Notes under the pieces: model-generated | What the model was told of the DNA's origin: nothing | What the model saw: only the letters and a program-made list of their open reading frames with translations | Databases searched by the model: none | Source: Williamsia faeni | GTDB lineage: Bacteria; Actinomycetota; Actinomycetes; Mycobacteriales; Mycobacteriaceae | Direction: 5' to 3' | NCBI GenBank assembly: GCA_003202005.1 | Contig: QJJF01000002.1 | Span: forward strand, 434,001-498,000 | DNA length: 64,000 nt | Translations under genes and position numbers: made by a program | In this document: piece after piece, positions 21,502 to 34,571 of the stretch | Numbering within the stretch: position 1 is the stretch's first letter | Layout: the number at the start of each line of letters is the position of its first letter

Positions 21502-23361
21502 TCACTTCTCGGCGGTTGCCGGGGCGGTCTTCTCGGCGTTCACGCGCTTGCGCCGCTGCCACGGCATTTCTTCGAAGAACAGTGCTGTGAGGATCGCCAC
21601 AAGTAGTACGGCCGCGACGATGGCCTCGGCCAGCTGGAAACCGCGCGTGCCGGCACCGGTCGGTAGCACGACGATGGCCATGACCGCCGAGAGCGTGATC
21701 GCGATGATCCGGAACCATCGTCCGGTCGCCCATGCAGCGAGCGGAATGATGCACCACAGCAGGTACCAGGGCTGGACGAACGGGAAGAACAGCACGAAGC
21801 TGCCCATCGCCAGACCAAGGGCCCCGACGGGGTGGATACGGCCGGCCAGCGCCGCGAGCAGCCAGCGCACCACCAGGATCGCGGCGATGACCTGACCGAC
21901 CGGGCGGGCGACGTCGAGCATCGCCTGGGTCTGATCACCGAGCCCGAGGAGCACACCGATCCGGCCGGTTGTCACCGACATGAACGTCGGCATCGACATC
22001 CAGGAACGCACCACGCCGCCGGTCGACAACGTCTTCGTCCAGCCGAAACCGAGTCCGGTGCCGACGCAGATGACGACGGTGACGACCACGAGGATCGCGC
22101 CCACCAGTCCGGCCGCGCCGAGGAGGGCCAGCACGCTGCGTTTCGATCGTTGCCAGTATTCGCGCACCGGGGCATGCCGGAGGGCCGGCAGGGTGGCGCC
22201 CCACCTGCGGGCGAGTGCCACACCCACAAAACCCAGCGCCAGCATCGATGAGACCTTGATCATGCTGGAGCCGGCCATGACCACCACGCCGGCGATCAAT
22301 ATCCACCCCGGAGGACTCGGTAGCAGGGAACCCGGTTTTCGGAGTCGTTGCGGTGAATCAATACCCCGGAAACACAGCTCGAGTCCGGCGAGCATCATGC
22401 CGAGCATCAGCGCTTCGTTGTGGATGCCACCGACCAGATGCAGGATGAGCAGCGGATTCATCGCGCCGAGCCACAGCGCTGCGACGGGCGACACCCCACA
22501 ACGGCGGGCCAGGCGGGGCAATGCCCAGACGATCATCGCCACACCGAGCAGCGCGAGTACCCGGTGTGCGGCCAGCGCTGCCGGGATGTTCTCACCGGTC
22601 AGGTGGGTGATCTGGTCGCCGAGCCAGAGGAACAACGGCCCGTAGGGCGCCGGGGTCTCGCGCCAGATGTTGGGCACCGACCGGGTGAACACATGGTCGA
22701 TGCCCAGCCCCGCGGCCGGGCTGATCACATAGGGATCGAGACCACGCGCCGCGATCTCACTCTGGGCGAGATACGAATAGACGTCTTTGCTGAGCATCGG
22801 TGGTGCCAGGACGAAGGGGATGATCCAGACCAGCAGCGTGCGATCGGCCTGGCTGCGTGTCATTCGTCGCTTGGGTGAGCGGTCCTTCATGACCTCGACG
22901 CCCAGGCGTCCCACCGCGAACTTTCCGAGCAACAGCCAGGCCAGGACCAGGATCACCACACCGGTCAGCGAAAACGTCAGTGCGGTCGGCCACATCCGGG
23001 ACGGCAGGGACAGCACGCGCATGCCGGCGAGGGGATTCTGCAGCACCGGGAGCGCACCGGTGCCCAACGATCCGACCAGGACGAGGACCGAACCCATGGA
23101 ACCGAACAGCCGGATCCGGAGGAGGCGTTTGTTCTCGGCGGGCGTGAGCGGACCGACCTCGGCTTCGTCGCCGTGCAGGCGCGCGACCGCCAGGCCGTAG
23201 TCGCCGGTGGCATCTTTGTCGGGTTCGGGTTCCCCGACCCGGCGTAGGCCCAGGTACTCGAGCACTTTGCGGAATTCTGCGCGGATCGGACCTCGAGACG
23301 GCACGGCAGCTTTCTCGGGGTCGACGGGAGGGTCGACTTCTGGGGCTGCGGTTTCCGGCAC
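21502..23361 (-). CDS. mptB: Alpha-(1->6)-mannopyranosyltransferase, MptB-like
   Basis: A 619-residue GT-C type glycosyltransferase with about 13 membrane helices. The Asp of MLSKDVYSYLAQ, in the first large loop, matches the catalytic acidic residue of this polyprenyl-phosphomannose-dependent class. MptB starts the alpha-1,6-mannan backbone of lipomannan and lipoarabinomannan in mycolic-acid bacteria. The GTG start at 23361 leaves a ~90-residue cytoplasmic N-terminus. Position (divergent from sufR, next to the ABC exporter) equals Rv1459c. Confidence 0.87.
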   Translation of the reverse strand: MPETAAPEVDPPVDPEKAAVPSRGPIRAEFRKVLEYLGLRRVGEPEPDKDATGDYGLAVARLHGDEAEVGPLTPAENKRLLRIRLFGSMGSVLVLVGSLGTGALPVLQNPLAGMRVLSLPSRMWPTALTFSLTGVVILVLAWLLLGKFAVGRLGVEVMKDRSPKRRMTRSQADRTLLVWIIPFVLAPPMLSKDVYSYLAQSEIAARGLDPYVISPAAGLGIDHVFTRSVPNIWRETPAPYGPLFLWLGDQITHLTGENIPAALAAHRVLALLGVAMIVWALPRLARRCGVSPVAALWLGAMNPLLILHLVGGIHNEALMLGMMLAGLELCFRGIDSPQRLRKPGSLLPSPPGWILIAGVVVMAGSSMIKVSSMLALGFVGVALARRWGATLPALRHAPVREYWQRSKRSVLALLGAAGLVGAILVVVTVVICVGTGLGFGWTKTLSTGGVVRSWMSMPTFMSVTTGRIGVLLGLGDQTQAMLDVARPVGQVIAAILVVRWLLAALAGRIHPVGALGLAMGSFVLFFPFVQPWYLLWCIIPLAAWATGRWFRIIAITLSAVMAIVVLPTGAGTRGFQLAEAIVAAVLLVAILTALFFEEMPWQRRKRVNAEKTAPATAEK

Positions 23362-23448
23362 AGGGGAGACTGTAATCGCCTGTTCGCTGTGCCCGGTCAG
23401 CCCGCGGTGGCGCGTGCCACGGCATGGGCTCAGGTGTGGCGTTGATCA

Positions 23449-23466
23449 AGCAAGGTAACCCTTGCT
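23449..23466. promoter_or_regulatory. Inverted repeat in the mptB/suf divergent promoter
   Basis: AGCAAGG (23449-23455) and CCTTGCT (23460-23466) are perfect 7-bp arms around TAAC. A second palindrome TTGCTAGCAA (23462-23471) overlaps its right arm. Both lie about 25-40 nt upstream of the likely SufR site. They could be a second operator or part of the core promoter; they do not fit the iron-regulator (IdeR) consensus well. Confidence 0.4.
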
Positions 23467-23489
23467 AGCAATCGGAATCTATTTCGGTA

Positions 23490-23504
23490 ACACTTGTGTT
23501 GTGA
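23490..23504. promoter_or_regulatory. Likely SufR operator (ACACT-N5-TGTGA)
   Basis: ACACT at 23490-23494 and TGTGA at 23500-23504 with a 5-nt spacer match the ACACT-N5-TGTGA inverted repeat that I recall for M. tuberculosis SufR upstream of its own gene. Here it lies 42 nt before the chosen sufR ATG and overlaps a GTG (23501) that could be an alternative start. A repressor bound here would block the whole sufRBDCSUT operon and possibly affect mptB. Confidence 0.75.
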
Positions 23505-23545
23505 AAACGGTCGCTGGTACCTCGCTTGCCCCGGAAGGGGCATCG

Positions 23546-24301
23546 ATGTCTGCTGCGCCGGGCACACATATCGGCGCTGAATCCCCGGTTCCCGTCAGCC
23601 ATGACGGTCAGACCAGGGCAGCTGTGGTCACTCTCATCCTCGAACAGGGACCGGTGACCGCGGTACACATCAGCGATGAGCTCGGCATCACCCCCACCGC
23701 GGTCCGCCGTCATCTCGACGCGATGATCGCCTCGGGGGATGTGGTCGCGACAGCAGCGCCCCGCTACGCACACCGCGGACGCGGACGTCCGGCCAAGCAT
23801 TTCCAGCTGACACCGAGCGGTCGCGGTCGCCTCAAGCACGCATACGACGACCTCGCCGGCGCTGTCATGCTCCGCCTGCGCAAGATCGGTGGCGAGGAAG
23901 CGGTAACCGACTTCGCCATGGAGCGGGCAGAGAAAATCATGTCTGACGTGCCGGTATCGGGCACGTCGGCAGAAGAACTCGAGAACACCGCGGAACAGAT
24001 TGCCGAAGCTTTGACCAGTGCGGGATTTTCCGCGACCACCCGCCGCGTTGGAAATGGTGTGCAGATCTGCCAGCACCATTGCCCGGTGGCGCATGTGGCC
24101 GCTGAGTTCCCGGAATTGTGCGAAGCGGAAACCGCGGTCTTCACCGCGAAACTCGGTACCCACGTGCAGCGTCTGGCAACGATCGCCAACGGCGACTGCG
24201 CATGCACCACCCACGTGCCGCTTGCAAAAATGCAAGGGGCAAATCAGGTCGACGCCCAGTCCGCGTCGGCATCGGTAGCCTCCGGAAGGAGTCACATATG
24301 A
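23546..24301 (+). CDS. sufR: Fe-S cluster-sensing suf operon regulator SufR
   Basis: A 251-residue winged-helix regulator. The HTH spans about residues 25-75 ([19 protein letters not shown]), and the C-terminal half carries Cys175, Cys179 and Cys192 (QICQHHCP...ELC) and Cys218/Cys220 (DCAC), which fit a cluster-binding site. The family represses suf genes when it holds a cluster. ATG 23546 has GGAAGGGG upstream; GTG 23501 is possible but overlaps the operator. Its stop overlaps the sufB start (ATGA), so regulator and operon are co-translated. Confidence 0.9.
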   Translation: MSAAPGTHIGAESPVPVSHDGQTRAAVVTLILEQGPVTAVHISDELGITPTAVRRHLDAMIASGDVVATAAPRYAHRGRGRPAKHFQLTPSGRGRLKHAYDDLAGAVMLRLRKIGGEEAVTDFAMERAEKIMSDVPVSGTSAEELENTAEQIAEALTSAGFSATTRRVGNGVQICQHHCPVAHVAAEFPELCEAETAVFTAKLGTHVQRLATIANGDCACTTHVPLAKMQGANQVDAQSASASVASGRSHI

Positions 24302-25749
24302 CGGTCACAGACCCGACCCCCGCAGCAGCATCGGCGGACGTTCTGACGCAGGAAGAGACGATCGACTCTTTCGGTTCATACGGATACGGTTGGTCCGATT
24401 CCGATGTCGCCGGCGCCAGCGCCCAGCGCGGCCTGTCCGAGGCGGTCGTCGCAGACATCTCGTCGAAGAAGAATGAGCCCGAGTGGATGCTCGCCGCGCG
24501 CCTCAAGGCGCTGTCGATCTTCGACCGTAAGCCCATGCCGAACTGGGGCAGCGACCTCGAGGGCATCGACTTCGACAACATCAAGTACTTCGTGCGGTCC
24601 AGCGAGAAGCAGGCCGCAACGTGGGATGACCTGCCCGAGGACATCAAGAACACCTACGACCGGCTGGGTATCCCGGAAGCCGAGAAGCAGCGTCTGGTCT
24701 CCGGTGTCGCGGCGCAGTACGAGTCCGAGGTCGTCTACCACTCGATCCGTGAAGACCTCGAGGCGCAGGGTGTCCTGTTCCTCGACACCGACACCGCGTT
24801 GAAGGAACAGCCCGAACTGTTCGCCGAGTACTTCGGAACGGTCATCCCGGCCGGCGACAACAAGTTCTCCGCACTGAACACCGCGGTCTGGTCGGGTGGC
24901 TCGTTCATCTATGTGCCGCCGGGTGTGCACGTCGACATCCCGCTGCAGGCCTACTTCCGGATCAACACCGAGAACATGGGTCAGTTCGAGCGCACGCTGA
25001 TCATCGTCGACGAGGGTGCGTACGTGCACTACGTCGAGGGTTGCACCGCGCCGATCTACAAGACCGATTCGCTGCACTCGGCCGTAGTCGAGATCATCGT
25101 GAAGAAGGGTGGCCGCTGCCGGTACACCACCATTCAGAACTGGTCGAACAACGTCTACAACCTGGTCACCAAGCGGGCCAAGGCCGAAGCCGGCGCCACC
25201 ATGGAGTGGGTCGACGGCAACATCGGTTCCAAGGTCACCATGAAGTACCCGGCGGTGTGGATGACCGGTGAAGGCGCCAAGGGCGAGGTTCTCTCGGTCG
25301 CGTTCGCAGGTCCCGGACAGCATCAGGACACCGGATCGAAGATGGTCCACCTGGCCCCGAACACTTCGTCGAACATCGTCAGCAAGTCGGTGGCCCGTGG
25401 TGGCGGCCGGACGTCGTACCGCGGACTCGTCCAGATCAACAAGGGTGCCCACGGCAGCCGGGCCACGGTGAAATGTGATGCGCTGCTGGTTGATCAGATC
25501 AGCCGCAGTGACACCTACCCGTACGTCGACATCCGCGAGGACGACGTGACGATGGGTCACGAGGCCACGGTCTCCAAGGTCAGCGACGACCAGATCTTCT
25601 ACCTGATGAGCCGCGGACTGACCGAGGACGAGGCGATGGCGATGGTCGTGCGCGGATTTGTCGAGCCGATCGCCAAGGAACTCCCGATGGAATACGCGCT
25701 GGAACTCAACCGGCTGATCGAACTGCAGATGGAAGGCTCCGTCGGATGA
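24298..25749 (+). CDS. sufB: Fe-S cluster scaffold protein SufB
   Basis: A 483-residue SufB, part of the SufBCD scaffold that builds Fe-S clusters. The ATG at 24298 has AAGGAG upstream and overlaps sufR. Typical segments are [30 protein letters not shown] and the beta-helix region [17 protein letters not shown], and the C-terminal [15 protein letters not shown]. The length shows there is no intein, unlike the M. tuberculosis SufB. It overlaps sufD by 4 nt. Confidence 0.96.
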   Translation: MTVTDPTPAAASADVLTQEETIDSFGSYGYGWSDSDVAGASAQRGLSEAVVADISSKKNEPEWMLAARLKALSIFDRKPMPNWGSDLEGIDFDNIKYFVRSSEKQAATWDDLPEDIKNTYDRLGIPEAEKQRLVSGVAAQYESEVVYHSIREDLEAQGVLFLDTDTALKEQPELFAEYFGTVIPAGDNKFSALNTAVWSGGSFIYVPPGVHVDIPLQAYFRINTENMGQFERTLIIVDEGAYVHYVEGCTAPIYKTDSLHSAVVEIIVKKGGRCRYTTIQNWSNNVYNLVTKRAKAEAGATMEWVDGNIGSKVTMKYPAVWMTGEGAKGEVLSVAFAGPGQHQDTGSKMVHLAPNTSSNIVSKSVARGGGRTSYRGLVQINKGAHGSRATVKCDALLVDQISRSDTYPYVDIREDDVTMGHEATVSKVSDDQIFYLMSRGLTEDEAMAMVVRGFVEPIAKELPMEYALELNRLIELQMEGSVG

Positions 25750-26936
25750 GTTCTGCTACAGGTGTTGTCGGTGCTGTCGAGGGTGAGAACACCCGGCGTC
25801 CCGTCAACAAGGGTGAGTTGTTCACGTCGTTCGATGTGAACGCGTTCGAAGTACCCCGTTCCAAGGACGAAGCGTGGAAGTTCACGCCGTTCCGTAAGCT
25901 GCGTGGCCTGCACGACGGTGGCGCACAGCGCACGGCCGAGGCGACCACCGTTGTCGGCGGAGTGGTCGACGGCGTGACCGTCGAAACCGTCGGTCGCGAC
26001 GACAAACGGCTGGGCCAGGGCGGTGTGCCCTTCGATCGCATTGCTGCGCAGGCATATTCGTCCTTCACCTCGGCGACCGTGGTCACCGTGGGCAAAGAGG
26101 TCGAACTCGCCGAGCCGATCACTGTGGTCGTCGAGGGCCCGGGTGTGGGCGAGACCGCATTCGGTCATCTGCAGGTCCGGCTCGCACCGTTTGCCAAGGC
26201 GACCGTTGTGATCGATCAGAAGGGCAGTGGCACCTATGGCGAGAACATCGAGTTCATCGTCGGTGACAGTGCACATCTGACGGTCCTCAATGTCCATGAC
26301 TGGGCCGACGACATGGTGCACGTGGCTGCCCATCACAACCGGCTCGGCCGGGATGCGGTGTTGCGCCACTTCGCGATCAGCCTGGGCGGCGAACTGGTTC
26401 GCCTGAGCCCGGTGGTCCACTACGACGCGCCCGGTGGCGACGCCGAACTGTGGGGCCTGTACTTCGCCGATGCCGGACAGCATCTCGAACAGCATCTGCT
26501 GGTCGATCATTCGCAGCCGCATTGCCGGTCGAACGTGGTCTACAAGGGTGCGCTGCAGGGTGTTGCCGGTGACCGCGCCCATGAGGCGCGGACGGTCTGG
26601 GTCGGCGACGTGCTGATCCGCGCCGGTGCCGAGGGCACCGACACCTTCGAGCTGAACCGCAATCTGATCCTCACCGACGGTGCGCGTGCGGACTCGGTAC
26701 CCAACCTGGAGATCGAGACCGGCGAGATCGTCGGTGCCGGACACGCCAGTGCCACCGGTCGTTTCGATGACGAGCATCTGTTCTACCTGCAGTCTCGTGG
26801 CATCCCCGAAGATGAGGCCCGCCGTCTGGTGGTTCGCGGATTCTTCGGTGAGGTGATCGCCCGGATCGCGATTCCGGAACTGCGTGACCGGCTGTCGGCC
26901 GCCATCGAAGCCGAGCTCGAGGCCGCCGGCGCCTGA
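25746..26936 (+). CDS. sufD: Fe-S cluster assembly protein SufD
   Basis: A 396-residue paralogue of SufB forming the SufB-SufD heterodimer. The N-terminal [13 protein letters not shown], the central [21 protein letters not shown]-like beta-helix region and the C-terminal [20 protein letters not shown] are typical. ATG 25746 overlaps the sufB stop (ATGA). The next gene, sufC, starts 52 nt after its stop. Confidence 0.95.
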   Translation: MSSATGVVGAVEGENTRRPVNKGELFTSFDVNAFEVPRSKDEAWKFTPFRKLRGLHDGGAQRTAEATTVVGGVVDGVTVETVGRDDKRLGQGGVPFDRIAAQAYSSFTSATVVTVGKEVELAEPITVVVEGPGVGETAFGHLQVRLAPFAKATVVIDQKGSGTYGENIEFIVGDSAHLTVLNVHDWADDMVHVAAHHNRLGRDAVLRHFAISLGGELVRLSPVVHYDAPGGDAELWGLYFADAGQHLEQHLLVDHSQPHCRSNVVYKGALQGVAGDRAHEARTVWVGDVLIRAGAEGTDTFELNRNLILTDGARADSVPNLEIETGEIVGAGHASATGRFDDEHLFYLQSRGIPEDEARRLVVRGFFGEVIARIAIPELRDRLSAAIEAELEAAGA

Positions 26937-26988
26937 TCGCCCGCAAGCACAAACTTTCCCCCAGATATCAGCAAGGAACTCAATTACC

Positions 26989-29091
<2,103 letters not shown>

Positions 29092-29092
<1 letters not shown>

Positions 29093-29562
29093 TGCGTATG
29101 GAACAGATGTATCAAGAATTGATCCTCGATCACTACAAGCATCCGCAAGGGCGCGGCCTGCGTGATCCCTTCGGTGCCGAGGTTCATCACGTCAATCCGA
29201 CGTGTGGCGATGAGGTGACCTTGCGGGTTGCGCTGTCCGACGACGGTGAGACCGTCGCGGATGTCTCTTACGACGGACAGGGCTGCTCCATCTCGCAGGC
29301 CTCGACCTCGGTGATGTTCGAGCAGCTGGTTGGACACAGCGTGACCGAGGCATTGGCAACGGTTGATTCGTTCAACACCATGATGACGTCACGTGGCGCC
29401 GTGGAAGGTGACGAAGACGTGATCGGTGACGGCATCGCCTTCGTCGGGGTCAGCAAGTATCCGGCTCGCGTGAAATGTGCGTTGCTGGGCTGGATGGCAT
29501 TCAAAGACGCGCTGGCACAAACCGTTGCCGGCACACAGAATTCGGCTAGGGAGTCGGTATGA
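29092..29562 (+). CDS. sufU: Zn-dependent sulfurtransferase SufU
   Basis: A 156-residue SufU/NifU-like protein that takes persulfide sulfur from SufS. The zinc ligands are in place: Cys38 and Asp40 (NPTCGDE), Cys65 (GCSISQAS) and Cys129 (VKCALLGW), matching the arrangement in Gram-positive SufU. The ATG overlaps the sufS stop, and its own stop overlaps the next gene by 4 nt. Confidence 0.95.
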
Positions 29563-29969
29563 CATCAGAATCTGAAGGCTCGAGCGGGGTAGTGGAAGAC
29601 GCAGCGCAGGCAGCGCCCGCGACGCCCGCGGTTCCGGCCGAGGTGGCGACATCGTTGCCGTCCATCGACGACATCGAAGAGGCCATGCGCGACGTGGTCG
29701 ACCCCGAACTCGGTATCAACGTCGTCGATCTCGGCCTGGTCTACGGCCTCGATGTCAACAACGACGCGGTTGCCAAGATCGACATGACCCTGACGTCGGC
29801 CGCCTGCCCTCTCACCGACGTGATCGAGGATCAGGCGCGCAATGCCCTGGTCACCTCAGGTCTGTGCACCGACATGGAACTCAACTGGGTTTGGCTGCCG
29901 CCGTGGGGCCCGGACAAGATCACCGATGACGGCCGCGAGCAATTGCGGGCGCTCGGCTTCACGGTCTGA
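29559..29969 (+). CDS. sufT: DUF59 metal-sulfur cluster assembly factor
   Basis: A 136-residue MIP18/DUF59 protein with an Ala/Pro-rich 35-residue N-terminal extension. The core shows DPELGINVVDLGLVYG, the cysteine motif TSAACPLTD and the C-terminal WLPPWGPDKITDDGREQL. Members help mature Fe-S proteins. It is the last gene of the suf operon, starting in an ATGA overlap with sufU. The equivalent in M. tuberculosis is Rv1466. Confidence 0.92.
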   Translation: MTSESEGSSGVVEDAAQAAPATPAVPAEVATSLPSIDDIEEAMRDVVDPELGINVVDLGLVYGLDVNNDAVAKIDMTLTSAACPLTDVIEDQARNALVTSGLCTDMELNWVWLPPWGPDKITDDGREQLRALGFTV

Positions 29970-29972
29970 GTT

Positions 29973-31103
29973 TCACCGTCGCGCCACCGCACCGCGCATG
30001 ACCTTGTAGGACACCGCGCGGTCGGTGTGTGCGACCACGCGCGTCATGGCCCGGGCCACACCCGCGAGGTCATCGCGCGAACTGAGATAGGCGCGTTGAT
30101 CGGCGACCGCCAGATCGAAGAAGCCGTCGAAGAATCGGATGACGTCGATGGGATCGAGTCTCAGCAACGACGTCAGTCCGCGATCCCGCAGCCGGTAGAC
30201 GGCCCGGCTTCGGCGGTTCCACAGTGCTCGTCGTGGATCCTGTTGATTCACAAGGGCACTCACCACCGTTTCCGCCTCGCGCAGACTCGTCGCGACGCTG
30301 TACCCGGTGGCCGGATGCATCAGTCCGCCGCCGCTGCCGTAGCGCAGCGGCCGGTCTTTCCACGGGACACCACTCTGGCGGCGCAGTGCGAACCAGACCT
30401 TTTCGTCGTCGGCGTCCTCGATGTCGGCCGGCGCGATGCCGTGGCGAGACAGCCTGTTGCGCAAACGATTCCGGAGATCGCCGATCGGTAGTGCGGGGGC
30501 TCCGGCCAGGCAGGTCTCCTCCAGCAGAACGCGACCCTCACCCAGCGCTATGGCGTAGAGGAACGACGGCGGCCTGTCCGGCTGGGCCCCACGCCAGTCC
30601 ATCAGAACCGTCTCCCCGGCCTCTAGGTAGCGGCCGGCCAGTTCCGCGTCGACAATCACGCCATAGGCGGATTGTGCAGGTGCTTTCGCGGACCGCAGAC
30701 CCCTCGCGTCGACAATTGTGTGGGCTTTGACACGGTTCTCGCCGTCGATCACGACACAATCTTCGAAGAGCTGCGTCACCCGGGACTCGATCACGGCACC
30801 GGCGGTGACCGGCAGACGACGTTGCAGCTCTCCGGTGTGGAAGGTCACGTAGGCACGGTCGATCACTCGCCTGCGCGGGGTGTACACCACAGCCTGTGGT
30901 GATTGCGCCGCAAAGGATTTCGGGTCGACCCAGTCGGGCAGTTCGTCGGCCCACGAGCCGTATGTGGCGGGCCACCTGCGATGGGGTGCGGGGTCGATCA
31001 GAGCGACCCGCAATCCGGACGCTTCGGCTCGATGGGCCAAGGCCCGACCGGCCGGGCCGGCCCCGACCACGACGAGGTCGCGATGCCCAACGAAATTCCG
31101 CAT
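29973..31103 (-). CDS. crtL: Lycopene beta-cyclase, CrtL type
   Basis: A 376-residue FAD-dependent lycopene cyclase. The dinucleotide fold DLVVVGAGPAGRALAHRA occupies residues 9-26, and the cyclase-family segments RAYVTFHTGELQRRL, LMDWRG and GGLMHPATGYSVATSLREA are visible. It should close beta-ionone rings on lycopene or a related acyclic carotenoid. No other carotenoid gene is in the window. It is convergent with sufT (3 nt between stops) and divergent from the ABC-F gene across 38 nt, so it looks inserted into an otherwise mycobacterial order. Confidence 0.85.
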   Translation of the reverse strand: MRNFVGHRDLVVVGAGPAGRALAHRAEASGLRVALIDPAPHRRWPATYGSWADELPDWVDPKSFAAQSPQAVVYTPRRRVIDRAYVTFHTGELQRRLPVTAGAVIESRVTQLFEDCVVIDGENRVKAHTIVDARGLRSAKAPAQSAYGVIVDAELAGRYLEAGETVLMDWRGAQPDRPPSFLYAIALGEGRVLLEETCLAGAPALPIGDLRNRLRNRLSRHGIAPADIEDADDEKVWFALRRQSGVPWKDRPLRYGSGGGLMHPATGYSVATSLREAETVVSALVNQQDPRRALWNRRSRAVYRLRDRGLTSLLRLDPIDVIRFFDGFFDLAVADQRAYLSSRDDLAGVARAMTRVVAHTDRAVSYKVMRGAVARR

Positions 31104-31141
31104 ACAGGCGACCGTATCTTCTTGGCGTACACTGGCACGTC

Positions 31142-32773
<1,632 letters not shown>

Positions 32774-32781
32774 CCCGATGA

Positions 32782-32832
32782 TGTGCTGTTTTGGCGACCG
32801 CGACCTGCGGAAATGGTCGCCAAAACCCCACA
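32782..32832. repeat. Inverted repeat between convergent genes
   Basis: GTTTTGGCGACC (32788-32799) pairs perfectly with GGTCGCCAAAAC (32815-32826), and the stem continues with TGTG/CACA after two mismatches. It lies exactly between the stops of the convergent ABC-F and cholesterol oxidase genes, so it may terminate both. It shares about 20 nt with the repeat at 177-257, in the opposite orientation. Confidence 0.75.
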
Positions 32833-32840
32833 CTTTCGGG

Positions 32841-34460
32841 TCAGAGGGTGGCGACGAAGCGATCCATCGTGCGCTCGGTGATCGCGGTTATGGTCAGGGA
32901 CGGATTCACCAGACCCGCAGCGCCTGGTAGGAACGAACCGTCGACGACGTAGAGATTGTCGTAGCCGCGGACCTTGCCGTTCTCATCGGCGCCCTGACCC
33001 ATCACCACGCCACCGAGGCCGTGATAGGTGCACGCGGCACCGAAGTCGGCGGCCTGTGGATAGATCGGGAGACCGTTGGCCGGATACCCGTATCGGACCT
33101 CGGTCTGCTCGTGGAAATGCCAGGCGAACTGCGATGCACGCTGGTCGACCAGCGTGTTCTCGCGGGGGTGGGGAAAGTTGAGGACGGTCTTCGAGGTCGA
33201 CTGGTCGTAGTCGATGGTGCCGCGCTCGTCGGTGTGGGTCTGGATCAGGTTTGTCGTGCTGAATCCGCCGGCATACTCGGGGAACGGTGTCGCCTGATAG
33301 TTCATCGCGACCGGTCCGCCTGGCAGCCGGTCCTCGTACATCTTGACGTTGCCGGGCCCGCCTTGCAGCGCACCGTGGTCCTCGCGCAGCGGGGTCCGCA
33401 AGATCAGGAAGTCGCCGTTGGTACCCCAGCCTTGCCCGATGCTCGTCGACAGCGCGGGGAGTGTTCCCCGGGCGCGCGCCGACACCAGAAGTGATGTCGT
33501 GTAATAGGATCCGGCGGCCATGAAGAGATAGTCGGCTTCGAATGTCGTGACCCGGACGGTGTTGTGACTGTCGTCGATCTCACGTGCGGTGACCACAAAA
33601 CCCTTGGCACGTTCGCGCGGCCGGATGTCGAAGACCTCGTGCATAGGCTTGATGGTGACGTTGCCGGTGGCCTCGGCGGCGGGCAGGTAATTCCGGTCGA
33701 CCGAGTTCTTGGCGCCGGAATTGATGCCGTAGGGCCCTTCACCGACGCTGACCGATGCCTTGCGCAGACCCCGCAGCTCATCCCGGACAACGTCCCAGTC
33801 GACGGCGAAATCGGTGGGAATCGGTTCGGTTCCGTAGTCACGCAACGTGTTCAAGAATGCACGTGCGCCGCGATACTGCGGATGGGCCAGGATGTCGGCG
33901 GGCAGTGGCGACGTGCCGAGCACTTTTTTGGCCCGTGGGTAGTAGGTGCCGACGAGTTCGTCATAGTTTGCGAACGCCGGAAAGATCATGTCGAAATCGA
34001 CCTTGCGGGGCACCGAGGTGAACATGCCGAACGCGAGTGAGCCCCCGCCGACCCCGGCACCGTAGATCGCATCGACGCCATTGCCGAAGATGCGGTCGAT
34101 CAGGCCGGGATACGGCGCGATCGGCGGCGACAACAGACCGTTGATGTAAGGCTTCGTGCTGAACCAGGCGGCCCGGCCATCGGGTTGGTTGACCGTCGCG
34201 AAGGTGTTGCCATCCGGCCGGATGGGCCATCGTCGGCCCCGCTCGAGAACTGTGGTCGAGATCCCGGCCTGACCCAGCCGCAGTGCGGCCACAGCACCAC
34301 CGAATCCGCTGCCGATGACAACTGCGGTGGGCGCCGAACCACCGGCGGTCGCACCACCCGCCGCTCGCGACGACACCGCGGCGGCGGCTGCTACAGCCGC
34401 ACCCGCTGCCGCCACTTTGAGAACCGTACGTCTGGACGTGATCGTGGTGTCAGGGCTCAT
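32841..34460 (-). CDS. Cholesterol oxidase, GMC family, Tat-exported
   Basis: A 539-residue FAD oxidase resembling the class I cholesterol oxidase of Streptomyces (ChoA). A Tat signal SRRTVLK followed by an Ala-rich helix ends near residue 40; the FAD fold VVIGSGFGGAVAAL follows. Glu395 (PFPEYAG), His480 (CTYHGLGG) and Asn519 (LVNPSLTIT) have nearly the same spacing as the catalytic Glu361, His447 and Asn485 of that enzyme. It should oxidise 3-beta-hydroxysterols to 3-keto-4-ene products outside the cell. I start at ATG 34460 with GAAAGG upstream. The neighbouring acyl-CoA ligase is on the same strand. Confidence 0.86.
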   Translation of the reverse strand: MSPDTTITSRRTVLKVAAAGAAVAAAAAVSSRAAGGATAGGSAPTAVVIGSGFGGAVAALRLGQAGISTTVLERGRRWPIRPDGNTFATVNQPDGRAAWFSTKPYINGLLSPPIAPYPGLIDRIFGNGVDAIYGAGVGGGSLAFGMFTSVPRKVDFDMIFPAFANYDELVGTYYPRAKKVLGTSPLPADILAHPQYRGARAFLNTLRDYGTEPIPTDFAVDWDVVRDELRGLRKASVSVGEGPYGINSGAKNSVDRNYLPAAEATGNVTIKPMHEVFDIRPRERAKGFVVTAREIDDSHNTVRVTTFEADYLFMAAGSYYTTSLLVSARARGTLPALSTSIGQGWGTNGDFLILRTPLREDHGALQGGPGNVKMYEDRLPGGPVAMNYQATPFPEYAGGFSTTNLIQTHTDERGTIDYDQSTSKTVLNFPHPRENTLVDQRASQFAWHFHEQTEVRYGYPANGLPIYPQAADFGAACTYHGLGGVVMGQGADENGKVRGYDNLYVVDGSFLPGAAGLVNPSLTITAITERTMDRFVATL

Positions 34461-34571
34461 GGTCAACCTTTCCCGAAGGGCTGCGCAAACTTATAGCGGT
34501 GATCAGGCGCCCCCACCTAATCTTTCTCAGCTTCTATACAGACTGGCTGGTCAGGGGCTCGTACCTCAGGT

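Noticed and set aside
23449-23471. IdeR/DtxR iron box in the suf promoter
   Set aside because: The palindromes do not match the TTAGGTTAG-type consensus closely enough; kept only as an unassigned inverted repeat.
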